DNA of 64,000 nucleotides from Stutzerimonas azotifigens DSM 17556. Lineage in GTDB: Bacteria > Pseudomonadota > Gammaproteobacteria > Pseudomonadales > Pseudomonadaceae. Shown piece by piece: positions 16,394 through 25,344 of this stretch (positions are counted from its first letter, which is position 1; the number at the start of each line of letters is the position of its first letter). The translations under genes and the position numbers were made by a program. Location: positions 25,790 through 89,789 of the forward strand of contig NZ_AUDU01000044.1 of assembly GCF_000425625.1 (NCBI RefSeq). The letters are read 5' to 3'. Under the pieces are notes generated by a model. It did no database searches, was not told where the DNA came from, and saw nothing but the letters and a program-made list of their open reading frames with translations.

Positions 16394-17631
16394 TGGCGGC
16401 GGTCACGCCGGCGGACATCGAGCAGCTGTACCGCCAGGAATCGCGCCGCGTGCTGGCCACGCTGATCCGCCTGCTGGGCGACTTCGAGCGCGCCGAGGAG
16501 GCGCTGCAGGAGGCCTTCACCGCGGCGTTGCGCCAGTGGCCGGAGCAGGGCCTGCCGGCCAATCCGCGCGCCTGGCTGGTCTCCGCCGGCCGCTTCAAGG
16601 CGATCGACGCGCTGCGCCGGCGCGCGCGCTTCGACGCCTCGCTGGCGCAGCTGGCCGACAGCCTCGCCACGGAGGCCGAGGGTTCGCCCGAGGAGGTCGA
16701 GGAGATGGAAGACGACCGTCTGCGCCTGATCTTCACCTGCTGCCACCCGCAGTTGCCGGCCGCCGCCCAGGTGCCGCTGACCCTGCGCGAGGTCTGCGGG
16801 CTGACCACCGAGGAGATCGCCCGCGCCTACTTCGCCGGCCCGGCGACCATCGCCCAGCGCATCGTGCGCGCCAAGCAGCGCATCCGCGAGCGGGCGATCC
16901 CCTACCAGGTGCCGGCGCGCGAGCAGCTGCCCGAGCGCCTGGACAGCGTGCTGCGGGTCATCTACCTGGTGTTCAACGAGGGCTACGCGGCTTCGGCCGG
17001 CGAGCGCGTGACCCGCGCCGACCTCAGTGCCGAGGCCATCCGCCTCGGCCGCCTGCTGCTCGAGCTGCTGCCGGACCCCGAGGTCATGGGCCTGCTGGCG
17101 CTGATGCTGCTGACCGAGGCGCGCCGCGAGACCCGCACCGATGCCGAGGGCGCGCTGGTGCTGCTGGAGGACCAGGACCGCGCCCGCTGGAACCACGCGC
17201 TGATCGTCGAGGGCGGCGCGCTGGTGGAGCGGGCGCTGGCCTCGCGTCGCTTCGGCCCCTACAGCCTGCAGGCGGCGATCGCGGCGGTGCACGCCGAGGC
17301 CGCCTGCGCCGCGGATACCGACTGGGCGCAGATCGTCGCGCTCTACGACCTGCTGCTGCGCCTGGCCCCGTCGCCGGTGATCGAACTCAACCGTGCAGTG
17401 GCGGTGGCCATGCTGCGCGGACCGCAGGCCGGGCTGGCGCTGGTCGACGGCCTGCTGGCGCGCGGCGAACTCGGCGACTACCACCTGGCCCACGCCGCCC
17501 GCGCCGACTTCCAGCGCCGCCTGGGCCGCCACGACGCCGCGCGCGCCACCTATCGCCGCGCCCTGGAACTGACCCGGCTGGCCCCCGAGCGGGCCTTTCT
17601 GCAACGCCGGCTGGGCGAGCTGGGCGGCTAG
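16393..17631 (+). CDS. ECF42-type RNA polymerase sigma factor with C-terminal extension
   Basis: 412 residues, about twice the size of a minimal ECF sigma factor. Sigma-2 region spans about 10-85 (VLATLIRLLGDFERAEEALQ, then WLVSAGRFKAIDALRRR). Sigma-4 spans about 110-165 (IFTCCHPQLPAAAQVPLTL, VCGLTTEEIARAYFAGPATI, QRIVRAKQRIRE). Then a 230-residue C-terminal domain carries TPR-like helices (YSLQAAIAAVHAEAA, LYDLLLRLAPSPVIELNRAVAVA). No anti-sigma factor gene is nearby; in this group the extension is thought to control activity. It is coupled to the DGPF gene. The promoter targets were not found in the window. Confidence 0.92.
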   Translation: MAAVTPADIEQLYRQESRRVLATLIRLLGDFERAEEALQEAFTAALRQWPEQGLPANPRAWLVSAGRFKAIDALRRRARFDASLAQLADSLATEAEGSPEEVEEMEDDRLRLIFTCCHPQLPAAAQVPLTLREVCGLTTEEIARAYFAGPATIAQRIVRAKQRIRERAIPYQVPAREQLPERLDSVLRVIYLVFNEGYAASAGERVTRADLSAEAIRLGRLLLELLPDPEVMGLLALMLLTEARRETRTDAEGALVLLEDQDRARWNHALIVEGGALVERALASRRFGPYSLQAAIAAVHAEAACAADTDWAQIVALYDLLLRLAPSPVIELNRAVAVAMLRGPQAGLALVDGLLARGELGDYHLAHAARADFQRRLGRHDAARATYRRALELTRLAPERAFLQRRLGELGG

Positions 17632-18111
17632 CGGCGTCGGGTGAGACAGGCCTCGTGGGAGCAACGGTCTTGACCGTGAACGAGCCCCTTCCATCATTCG
17701 CGGTCAAGGCCGCTCCCACGCAGACGTAGGGTGGAAAACCGCGAAGCGTTTTCCACCGTGGCCGCGGTGGCGCCCCGTTGATCATGGTGAAGTCGGCAAC
17801 GGCCCGACCGGACGCGTGGATGAGGCTTCGCCGTCATCCACCCTGCACGCTCGCTTGCTGTTGTAGAGGCCCGACCTCGGGGCGATCAGCCTTGTGTGGG
17901 GTCTTGACCGCGATCGGTTGGATGTCGCGGTCACGCCGGGCTTTTCCCTTCTCCCTCCGGGAGAAGGTGGCCCGCAGGGACGGATGAGGGGGCTCCACGG
18001 GATACATGGCGCAGCGCGCACCTGCCGCCGGGCCGATGCCACGTGCGTGGCCGGGGTTCGGTCCCCGGGCCCGGCGGTCGTTTATGATGCGTCCTCGACC
18101 CGAGGACCCTT
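17632..18111. repeat. Gene-free region with several repeat families
   Basis: 480 bases without a convincing gene. Repeats seen are: a GTGGGAGC...TTGACCGTGAAC / TTCGCGGTCAAGGCCGCTCCCAC pair facing each other (about 17656-17720); a GTAGGGTGGAAAACC...GTTTTCCACC palindrome (17726-17758); GGATGAGGCTTCGCCGTCATCCACC (in 10-plus-10 form, 17818-17842); and an inverted-orientation copy of the CCCTTCTCCC...CGGATGAGGG hairpin (17946-17990). Together they separate the sigma factor from the LacI gene and may block read-through. Confidence 0.75.
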
Positions 18112-19122
18112 ATGCCTGACAAGAAGATCACCATCAAAGACGTCGCCCGCCTGGCCGGTGCCGGGGTCGGTACCGTGTCCCGCGTGCTGTCGGGCACCGG
18201 CTATGTCGGCGAGGAAACCCGCGAGCGGGTGATGCGGGCGATCGCCGAGCTGAACTACCGCCCCGACGAGATGGCGCGCAACCTGCGCCGCGGCGAGACG
18301 CGCACGGTCGGGGTGATCCTGCCGGACATGGCCAACCCGCTGTTCGCCCGGATCATCAGCCGCACCGAAGAGAAGCTGCGCCAGCAGGGCTACTCGGCGC
18401 TGCTCACCAGCTCCTTCAGCAACCCGACGCTGGAGGTGGAGCTGTTCCAGAGCCTGGCCAGCCGCAGGGTGGACGGGCTGGTGGTGGTGCCCTGTTCCGA
18501 GGACGACCCGGCCATGACCGAGCTGCTGGCGAACTGGGGCAAGCCAGTGGTCATCATGGACCGCTACATGCTCGGCGACGCCCCGCGGGTGGGGCACGTG
18601 CAGACCGACCATGAAATGGGCATGCGCCAGGCGGTGGATACCCTGGCGGCGCGCAACCACCGCACCGTGATGCTGTTCTACCTCGACATGACCCGCCCGG
18701 GCCTGGAGCGCCGGCGCGGCTTCCTCGAAGCCGTCGAGCGCCATCAGGGGCGCCTGCAGGCCGAACTGGAGTGCGGCCACGAGCGCCCGGATTCGGGTTA
18801 CCAGGTGCTGAAGAACCGGCTCGAACGCGAGCCGCTGCCGGATGCCCTGGTGGTCGGCCACAACCGGATGCTGCCGGGCGTGCTGCGGGCTCTGCGCGAG
18901 CGCGGCGTGGAGGTCGGCCGGGACATTTCGCTGATCTGCTGCGACGAGACCGAACTCACCGAGTTCTACTCGCCGCCGATCTCGGTGATCCGGCGCGACC
19001 TGGGCCTGATCGGCGAAGCCGCCTACGATGTCTTCATGCGCCTCAACAGCGGCGACCGCGAGCGGCGCTGCGTGGTGCTGCCCACCGAGTTCGTCGAGAC
19101 GGCCAGCGTGCGCCAACTCTGA
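18112..19122 (+). CDS. LacI-family transcriptional regulator
   Basis: 336 residues. The N-terminal helix-turn-helix reads IKDVARLAGAGVGTVSRVLS (about 7-26), with a hinge YRPDEMARNLRRG (about 50-62). The periplasmic-binding-protein-like effector domain (GVILPDMANPLFARII, DGLVVVPCSEDD, PVVIMDRYM) fills the rest. GAGGA precedes ATG 18112. It converges on the TAXI-TRAP/enolase operon and is its likely repressor: a LacI-type palindrome sits in front of that operon at 25129-25142. The expected inducer would be the sugar acid or an intermediate handled by the operon. This link is inference from position and motif. Confidence 0.92.
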   Translation: MPDKKITIKDVARLAGAGVGTVSRVLSGTGYVGEETRERVMRAIAELNYRPDEMARNLRRGETRTVGVILPDMANPLFARIISRTEEKLRQQGYSALLTSSFSNPTLEVELFQSLASRRVDGLVVVPCSEDDPAMTELLANWGKPVVIMDRYMLGDAPRVGHVQTDHEMGMRQAVDTLAARNHRTVMLFYLDMTRPGLERRRGFLEAVERHQGRLQAELECGHERPDSGYQVLKNRLEREPLPDALVVGHNRMLPGVLRALRERGVEVGRDISLICCDETELTEFYSPPISVIRRDLGLIGEAAYDVFMRLNSGDRERRCVVLPTEFVETASVRQL

Positions 19123-19478
19123 AGGCCAAGAACGCGGGCGGCGTGGCGGATCGCCGCCAGGGGCGCCTCCCACAATGGTCCGTGTCGAGATGCGAGGCGC
19201 CGGACCATGAGGCGGCACGGCGTTCGCCCGTCGCCCCCGCAGGCCGGGGTCCAGTTGGCTTGCGCGGTGACAGGCGCTGCTTTGAAGAAGGGGCGGACCA
19301 CGCTGCCGGCCGAGTTCGCGAGCAAGCTCGCTCCTACGCTGCTGAGGAGCAGAGACTACGGACATAAAAAGGCCGATGCCAGAGATCCGGCATCGGCCTT
19401 TTACGTTCAGGCAAGCCCGGTATAGCCCAGAAGCTTAACGGCGTTACAGCAGGTGGCGGGCCATTGCGCAGCCGTTGA
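19123..19478. repeat. Gene-poor spacer with REP-like palindrome
   Basis: 356 bases between the converging LacI gene and TAXI gene. A REP-like palindrome (TTCGCGAGCAAGCTCGCTCC, 19315-19334) of the same kind as at 2576 is present, followed by the shared terminator at 19367-19402. No gene with a ribosome site was found. Confidence 0.65.
19367..19402. terminator. Bidirectional rho-independent terminator
   Basis: A perfect 14-base stem: AAAAGGCCGATGCC and GGCATCGGCCTTTT around an 8-base loop, with A-rich and T-rich ends on both sides. It lies between the LacI gene (plus strand) and the TAXI gene (minus strand) and can end transcription from both. Confidence 0.9.
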
Positions 19479-20456
19479 TCACTGCTTCATTTCCGGCGGC
19501 AGCAGCTTGTCCGGAATGTCGATGCCGCGCTCGCGGTAGTAGCGCACGGCGCCTGGGTGCAGCGGCAGGAAGTCGTTCTTCAGCACGTTCTCCGCCAGCG
19601 TCTCCTTGGCCGAGGCGTGGGTGTTGACCATCTCGTCGGGGTGCTCGAGTACTGCCTTGGTGATCTCGTAGACCAGGTCCTCCGGCATCTCGTGGTCGAC
19701 GATGACGAAGTTCCACATGCCCAGGGTCTTGATCGGCACCTTCAGCGACTGGTAGGTCCCGGCCGGGATCTCGGTGATGCTGGCGTAGGGCAGCTTGGGC
19801 AGCAACTGGTCGATCTGCTCCTGGCTGAAGGAGAAGACGGTCGCCGGCACCTGCGCTTCCAGTTCGCTGAATGCCGAGGTGGGCAGGCCCGCCGCCGTGG
19901 CCACCGCGTCCAGGCGGCCGTCGGCCAGTTGGGAGGCCTGGTCGCCTAGCGGGCCGTTGCGCTCTGTCACCTCGATGCCGAGGATGTCGAGCCAGCGTTT
20001 CCAGTAGGACCCGGTGCCGCCCTTCGGCCCGGTGCCCAGCACCTTGCCGTCCAGGTCGCTCACCGACTTGATGCCGGTGCGCTCGAGCGCCGCCACCTGG
20101 AAGGCCGTGTTGTACATCGGCAGCACGGCGCGCATGTTCTCGTAGCGGGTGCCCGGGTGCAGGTCCAGCTCACCGGTCCAGGCCTCGTAGGCCGGGCCCA
20201 TGGTGGACATGGCGATGTCGATGCGGCCCTTGTGCAGCAGCACCAGGTTCTGGTTCGGGCCCTGGGTCTGCTGGGTGGAGGCCGGCACGCCGACGTGGCG
20301 GCTGATGACGCCGGCCACGCCCTGGCCGTAGATGCCGTAGACGGCCCCGGGCGAACCGGTGCCGATGACCAGCGTCTGCGGCCAGTCGGCACGGTCGGCG
20401 GCGTGGGCCTGGGCCGCCAGGGCGAGGGTGAGGGTGGCGATCGCTGTCTTGATCAT
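19479..20456 (-). CDS. TAXI-family TRAP transporter solute-binding protein
   Basis: 325 residues with a signal peptide (MIKTAIATLTLALAAQAHA). The mature start, LVIGTGSPGAVYGIYGQGVA, is the typical TAXI opening, and GPLGDQASQLADGRLDAVA with ATAAGLPTSA (about 170-195) is the ligand-loop region of this family. TAXI proteins bind substrates in the periplasm for TRAP permeases. The gene follows the fused permease by 29 bases and is last in the operon. The substrate is unknown; the two enolase-superfamily enzymes upstream point to a sugar acid or a related hydroxy acid. Confidence 0.9.
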   Translation of the reverse strand: MIKTAIATLTLALAAQAHAADRADWPQTLVIGTGSPGAVYGIYGQGVAGVISRHVGVPASTQQTQGPNQNLVLLHKGRIDIAMSTMGPAYEAWTGELDLHPGTRYENMRAVLPMYNTAFQVAALERTGIKSVSDLDGKVLGTGPKGGTGSYWKRWLDILGIEVTERNGPLGDQASQLADGRLDAVATAAGLPTSAFSELEAQVPATVFSFSQEQIDQLLPKLPYASITEIPAGTYQSLKVPIKTLGMWNFVIVDHEMPEDLVYEITKAVLEHPDEMVNTHASAKETLAENVLKNDFLPLHPGAVRYYRERGIDIPDKLLPPEMKQ

Positions 20457-20485
20457 GGAGTTACCTTCCTTCTTGTTGTTATGGG

Positions 20486-22621
20486 TCAGTGGAGTTGGGG
20501 CCGGGCGGACGCCGACGCCGGCCGCGCGAAGCGCCAGGCCAGCAGGGTGCCGCCGAGGATGAAGCCGGCCAGGTCGGTGTAGAGCCCGCCATCGAACAGG
20601 CACATCGAGGCGACCACCGCCAGTACGCGCAGCAGCGGATTGAGCCGGCCCTTGAACCAGCCCTCGCTGGCGATGGCCAGGCCGCAAATGCCCAGCGACG
20701 CGGTGACCAGCACGTGGACGATGGCCAGCGGTTCGCCGCGCAGCAGGATCTCGCTGTGGTAGACGAACAGGAACGGCACGATGTACGCGGCGATGCCATA
20801 GCGCATGGCCTTGAACGAGGTGGTCCAGGGGTTGGCCTGCGCCAGCGCGGCGCCGGCGAAGCCGGACAGGGCGATGGGCGGGGTGATGGTGGAAATCACC
20901 GCGTAGTAGAAGACGAAGAAGTGCGCCGACAGCGCGTCGACCCCCATCTTCTGCAGGCTGGGCGCCACCACGCTGGCGGCGATCGCGTAGGCGGCCGTGG
21001 TCGGCATGCCCATGCCGAGGATCAGCGCCACCAGCATGGCGAAGAACAGCGCGAAGAACTCGCTCTGGCCGGCCATGCCGAGCAGCAGCGCGGAGAAGCG
21101 GCCGCCGAGGCCGGTGAGCCCGATCACGCCGACGATGATCCCGGCGCAGGCGCACACCGCCGCCAGCTGCAGCGACTGCCGGCTGGCGCCTTCGAGCGCG
21201 GCCAGAATGTCGCGCCCGGTCTCCTTCAGCGCGCCACCCAGGCGGACCGGCGAGCGGCCGCTGGCCAGCGCCCCGAGCAGGGCCAGCAGCCCGCCGCCGA
21301 TGGCCAGCATGCCATGAGTGTTGGCGGCCGCCGTGGGCAGCAGTACCAGGCTGAGGATGCAGGCCACCAGCGGTACCGCCAGCAGGCGGCTGTCCAGCTC
21401 GAAGCGGTTGCGCAGCAGCACCAGCACGGCCGAGGCGATTCCCCAGGAGCCGGCCGAGATCACCGAGTAGCCGGCGATCAGAAAACACATCAGGATGCCC
21501 AGCGGCAGCAGCATGAAGATGTCGCGCATCATCGGTCGGAAGCGCGGCAGCTCCGAGGCCGGCAGGCCATCGATGCGCTCCTTGATCGCCTCGATGTCGA
21601 CGTGGGCGTACACCGCCAGGTAGTAGAGGAAGCACGGCAGCAGCGCGGCCAGGGCGATCTGCGTGTAGGGGATGCCGGTCACCTCGGCCATGATGAAGGC
21701 GCCGGCGCCCATGATCGGCGGCGCCAGCTGGCCGCCGGTGGAGGCGGCTGCCTCGATCGCGCCGGCGCTGCTGCGCGAGTAGCCGATGCGGCGCATCACC
21801 GGGATGGTGAAGGTCCCCGAGGCGACCACGTTGGCCACGCCGCTGCCGCTGATCATGCCGAAGAAAATGCTGCCGAGGATCGCCGCCTTGGCCGGACCGC
21901 CGCGCGCGCGGCCGACCAGGGCGAAGGCGAGGTTCATGAACAGGTCGCCGACCTTCGACACCTGCAGGAAGGCGGCGAAGATCACGAACAGCACGATGTA
22001 CTGGGCGGCCGCGGCAGTGGTGATGCCGAAGATCCCTTCCATGCTGTAGAGGAAGGTGGAGAATTCGTCGAAGCCGTAGCCGCGGTGGTACAGCACGCCG
22101 GGCAGCCAGGGGCCGACGATGCCGTAGACGATGAACACCAGGGCCAGCACCGGCAGCGCCAAGCCGGCCGAACGGCGGGCGAACTCGATGACGATCAGGA
22201 TGCCGATGGCCGAGACGATCACGTCCCAGGTGGTCATCAGCACCCCGGTGCGCACGATCAGTTCGTCCAGCTGCCACCAGATGTAGGCCGAGCAGCCCAG
22301 TGCGGCGAGGCCGAGCGCCAGGTCCCAGAACGGAATCTTCGAGCCCTTGGCCCGGCCCCAGGTGGCGTAGAGGGACAGCGCGATGGCGGCGCCCAGGTTG
22401 ACGTGCAGCGCGCGGAACACCCACTCGTCCATCGGCAGCACGTTCAACACCACCAGGTGGAACGCCGAGTAGAGCACGCAGAGGGCGAAGACCAGGCCGA
22501 GCTGCCAGCCGCTCAGGTGGCGCGCCTTGGCGCCGAAATCGAATTTCTCCGCATCGGCTTCGGCGGCGGCGGTTTCCCGCTCGAGCTGATCGCGTGCCGG
22601 ATCGGGCTTGTGTTGATTCAT
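20486..22621 (-). CDS. Fused TRAP transporter permease (4TM/12TM type)
   Basis: 711 residues in one chain. The N-terminal part (about 45-190) corresponds to the small DctQ-like subunit, and the remainder to the large DctM-like subunit with many membrane helices. Family signatures are GSIFFGMISGSGVANVVASG (about 257-276), STGGQLAPPIMGAGAF (about 298-313), LILGMGMPTTAAYAI and VISTITPPIALSGFAGAALA. These fused permeases pair with TAXI binding proteins, as here. Import would be driven by an ion gradient. ATG 22621 is followed by a charged cytoplasmic N-terminus (MNQHKPDPARDQLERE). Confidence 0.93.
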   Translation of the reverse strand: MNQHKPDPARDQLERETAAAEADAEKFDFGAKARHLSGWQLGLVFALCVLYSAFHLVVLNVLPMDEWVFRALHVNLGAAIALSLYATWGRAKGSKIPFWDLALGLAALGCSAYIWWQLDELIVRTGVLMTTWDVIVSAIGILIVIEFARRSAGLALPVLALVFIVYGIVGPWLPGVLYHRGYGFDEFSTFLYSMEGIFGITTAAAAQYIVLFVIFAAFLQVSKVGDLFMNLAFALVGRARGGPAKAAILGSIFFGMISGSGVANVVASGTFTIPVMRRIGYSRSSAGAIEAAASTGGQLAPPIMGAGAFIMAEVTGIPYTQIALAALLPCFLYYLAVYAHVDIEAIKERIDGLPASELPRFRPMMRDIFMLLPLGILMCFLIAGYSVISAGSWGIASAVLVLLRNRFELDSRLLAVPLVACILSLVLLPTAAANTHGMLAIGGGLLALLGALASGRSPVRLGGALKETGRDILAALEGASRQSLQLAAVCACAGIIVGVIGLTGLGGRFSALLLGMAGQSEFFALFFAMLVALILGMGMPTTAAYAIAASVVAPSLQKMGVDALSAHFFVFYYAVISTITPPIALSGFAGAALAQANPWTTSFKAMRYGIAAYIVPFLFVYHSEILLRGEPLAIVHVLVTASLGICGLAIASEGWFKGRLNPLLRVLAVVASMCLFDGGLYTDLAGFILGGTLLAWRFARPASASARPQLH

Positions 22622-22701
22622 GACGCTTGCCTCCGTTGTTGTTCTTGGAGAGGGCATGTCGCGTGGTGCGGGCCCGGCCGGGATGGCCGGGCCTCGCCGG
22701 T

Positions 22702-23853
22702 TCAGTCGCAGCGGTAGCGGTCGATGACCTCCTGGCGCAGGCGCACGCCCAGCCCGGGCTCCTGGGGCACGGTCATGTAGCCGTTGCGGATTTCCGGGAA
22801 ACCGTCCGGCAGTTCCCACAGCAGCGGGTCGCGCACGCGGTTGGCGAAGATCTCGACGAACAGGGCGTGCGGGTTGGCGGCGATCAGGTGCACCGCCACC
22901 TGTGGCTCCTCGTGGTGCGCCATCTCGACGTTCATGAACCTGGCCATGTCGGCGATGCGCTGCCATTCGGTGACGCCGCCGCACAGCGTGCAGTCGACGT
23001 TGAGGATGTTCACCGCACCCTTGTCGATCAGGTCGCGGCAGGCGCGCCCGCTGATCTCGCCCTGGCCGACGTTGATCGGGATGGAGGTCTTGCTGGCCAG
23101 CAGCCTGAGCCCGTCGGTCTGGTCGTACCATTTCACCGGCTCTTCCATCCAGCGCACGCCGAGATCGACCTTCTCCATGGCCACGCAGAATTTCACCGCG
23201 TCCAGCGGGTCCCAGCCCTGGTTGGCGTCGACCGTGACCACGAAGTCCTCGCCGCCGGCCTTGCGCGCAGCACGCACGCGGGCCAGGTCCTCGTCGAGGC
23301 TGGCGCGCCCGACCTTCATCTTGATGCCCATGCAGCCGGCCGCCCGGACCATGTCCACTTCCTCGGCGATGGCCTCGAGCGGGTCCTTGCCGTCCTTGGG
23401 GTAGTAGCCGCCGATGGAGATCACCGGAACGCGCTCGCGCACCCCGCCGAGCAGCTTGTACACCGGCGTCTGGTAGAGCTTGCCGCGGGCGTCCCACATG
23501 GCGTTGTCGAGGCAGCTGATGGCCTGCATGAGGATGCCGCGCGGATGCATGTCGAGCTGGTGCAGGCCGCGGTTGCCGAGGTCCAGGTCGACGTGGAACA
23601 TGCGCTCCCAGAGGCGCTGGAAGTCGCGCACGTCCTGGCCGATCAGCAGCGGTGCGAGGTGCTGGCGCACCACCTCGACGATCTCCTTCTGGGTGTGGAA
23701 TTCATCGCCGCCGTAGGTCTCGCCGACCATGCCGTTGGCCAGGTGCACGCGGGTGACGATGGTGGGGCGGGAGGCGACCTGGTAGGTGCCGCCCTTGAAG
23801 ACCTCGCTCAGCGCCATGTCCAGCGGGATGGCTTCCACGTGTTCGATGATCAT
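22702..23853 (-). CDS. Mandelate racemase/muconate lactonizing enzyme family protein
   Basis: 383 residues, enolase superfamily. The barrel carries the catalytic KxK (GIKMKVG, about 170-176), followed by the three acidic metal ligands in VTVDANQGWD, WMEEPVKW and NVGQGEISG. A possible second base is His in MAHHEEPQVAVHL (about 310-322). These match the mandelate-racemase/glucarate-like subgroup that abstracts the proton next to a carboxylate and then racemises, dehydrates or cycloisomerises. The gene lies between a second enolase-superfamily enzyme and the TRAP permease, so its substrate is probably the transported acid. The precise reaction is not readable from the sequence. Confidence 0.88.
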   Translation of the reverse strand: MIIEHVEAIPLDMALSEVFKGGTYQVASRPTIVTRVHLANGMVGETYGGDEFHTQKEIVEVVRQHLAPLLIGQDVRDFQRLWERMFHVDLDLGNRGLHQLDMHPRGILMQAISCLDNAMWDARGKLYQTPVYKLLGGVRERVPVISIGGYYPKDGKDPLEAIAEEVDMVRAAGCMGIKMKVGRASLDEDLARVRAARKAGGEDFVVTVDANQGWDPLDAVKFCVAMEKVDLGVRWMEEPVKWYDQTDGLRLLASKTSIPINVGQGEISGRACRDLIDKGAVNILNVDCTLCGGVTEWQRIADMARFMNVEMAHHEEPQVAVHLIAANPHALFVEIFANRVRDPLLWELPDGFPEIRNGYMTVPQEPGLGVRLRQEVIDRYRCD

Positions 23854-23894
23854 GTCCGTTTTCCTCTTCTTGTTGTGCGGATGAAGGTGGGGGC

Positions 23895-25058
23895 TCACTG
23901 GTCCACGACGAAGCCGTCGAAATGCGGGCGCATGCTGATCGGGCGCGACTGCGGCGGGCGGATCTTCTGCGCGTCGTCGAGCAGCGCCATGCCCAGGCCG
24001 GGACCGTCGGGGATGTCGACGAAGCCCTGGTCCGGCAGCGGAACCCTGTCCACCACGTTGCTGCCCAGATGCTCGGGACGGGATTCGAAGATTCCCGCCT
24101 CGAAGCCGGTGGCGTATTCCTGGATGGCGAAGTTCGGCGCGGCCGCGGCCACCTGCAGGCAGGCCGCCAGGCCGATCGGCGACAGCGGGTTGTGCGGCAC
24201 CAGCTGCACGTGGTGCGCCTCGGCCATCGCCGCCACCTTGCGCGCGCCGGTGATGCCGCCGCACAGGCACAGGTCGACCCGGGCGAACTCCACGGCATTG
24301 CGCGACAGCAGCGCCTGAAATTCGTAGATGGTCGAGAAGCGCTCGCCGGTGGCGATCGGCACCGGGATCCGGTCGGCGACGCGGGCCATGGCATCCGCCC
24401 CTTCGGGGCGGATAGGGTCCTCGACGAACATCGGGTGGTACTGCTCGATGTCGCGGGTGAAGGTGACCGCCTCGGCAGGCGTCAGGCGCCGGTGCAGCTC
24501 GATCAGCAGGTCGACCCGGTCGCCGACCACCTCGCGCATGCGCCGCACGTTGTCCACCGCGTCACGGATCTTCTTGATATGGGTCTTGAAATAGACCTGG
24601 TCGTTGCCCTCGTCGAGGAACGGGTTGAGGTGGCCGAAGGCGGTGAAGCCGGCATCCATCTTTGCCTGGCACTCCTCGAGCATCTTCTCGATGGTCTTCT
24701 CGTAGATGTGCCCGTAGATGCGCGCCTTGCGCCGCACCGGCCCGCCGAGCAGCTCGTAGATCGGCACGCCGAGCGCCTTGCCCTTGATGTCCCAGAGCGC
24801 GATGTCGATGGCGGAGATCGCCGCATTGATCGCCAGCCCCTGGAAGTAGCTGAAGCGGTGCATCACGTTCCAGTGATGCTCGATGTCGAAGGCGTTCTTG
24901 CCTTCGAGGTATTCGGCGAAGCGCTGGATCGCCACGCCCGAGGCCTCGATATGACCCCAGGCGCCGGCTTCGCCGAAGCCGACGATGCCCTCGTCGGTCT
25001 CCACGCGGCAGAACATGAACTGGCCGACGTGCAGGGGTACAACGCGCGTGATTTTCAT
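23895..25058 (-). CDS. Enolase-superfamily dehydratase (galactonate dehydratase-like), first gene of operon
   Basis: 387 residues. The capping domain begins MKITRVVPLHVGQFMFCRVE. Metal ligands are probably Glu in LLIELHRRL, Glu in MFVEDPIRPE and Glu in ATGERFST. A likely acid/base His follows the first ligand (ELHRR), and a second is in LVPHNPLSP, as in galactonate/mannonate dehydratase-type enzymes. The KxK seen in the neighbouring paralogue is missing; the equivalent strand reads GFTAFGHLNP. A GAGGGAAACG stretch precedes ATG 25058. It probably dehydrates a sugar acid to a 2-keto-3-deoxy acid. It heads the operon controlled by the operator at 25129-25142. Confidence 0.85.
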   Translation of the reverse strand: MKITRVVPLHVGQFMFCRVETDEGIVGFGEAGAWGHIEASGVAIQRFAEYLEGKNAFDIEHHWNVMHRFSYFQGLAINAAISAIDIALWDIKGKALGVPIYELLGGPVRRKARIYGHIYEKTIEKMLEECQAKMDAGFTAFGHLNPFLDEGNDQVYFKTHIKKIRDAVDNVRRMREVVGDRVDLLIELHRRLTPAEAVTFTRDIEQYHPMFVEDPIRPEGADAMARVADRIPVPIATGERFSTIYEFQALLSRNAVEFARVDLCLCGGITGARKVAAMAEAHHVQLVPHNPLSPIGLAACLQVAAAAPNFAIQEYATGFEAGIFESRPEHLGSNVVDRVPLPDQGFVDIPDGPGLGMALLDDAQKIRPPQSRPISMRPHFDGFVVDQ

Positions 25059-25128
25059 CGTTTCCCTCATGGTTCTTGTTGTGATTCGAGGCCGGCATAG
25101 GGGGCGGGCGGCCTGCTGAAAAACAGCA

Positions 25129-25142
25129 TGGAATCGTTTCCA
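25129..25142. promoter_or_regulatory. LacI-type operator in front of the enolase/TRAP operon
   Basis: TGGAATCGTTTCCA is a 14-base palindrome with central CG and one mismatch from perfect symmetry, the usual shape of LacI/GalR-family operators. It lies about 70 bases upstream of the first enzyme ATG, in the divergent region shared with the dienelactone hydrolase. On the minus strand TTGCGC and CATGCT, 17 bases apart, flank it as possible -35 and -10 boxes. The cognate regulator is probably the LacI protein at 18112. Confidence 0.7.
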
Positions 25143-25156
25143 CAAAAGCGCAAGCC

Positions 25157-25180
25157 GAAATTTGCGCGTCGGTGAATTTC
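25157..25180. promoter_or_regulatory. Inverted repeat GAAATT-N12-AATTTC
   Basis: Six-base arms separated by 12 bases, close to the LacI-type operator. It may be a second regulator site in the divergent promoter region or a chance dyad; AT-rich arms are uncommon in this GC-rich DNA. Confidence 0.3.
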
Positions 25181-25344
25181 CGCGATGCATGGGGTGGATG
25201 CCGGGATGGAAAGGGCGTGCCGCACTTCGCCGCCGAACTCGGCCGGCCTCGCGCAGTCGGTTGCCAGGACGCCCCGAGCCGTGGTGCCCTGTAAAAAGGC
25301 CGCCGCAGTCCGGTGGCCATCCCCACACCAACATGGAGCAACCG

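Noticed and set aside
20489..22717. 742-codon plus-strand frame opposite the TRAP permease
   Set aside because: Glu/Gln/His/Arg-rich antisense shadow of a membrane protein gene.
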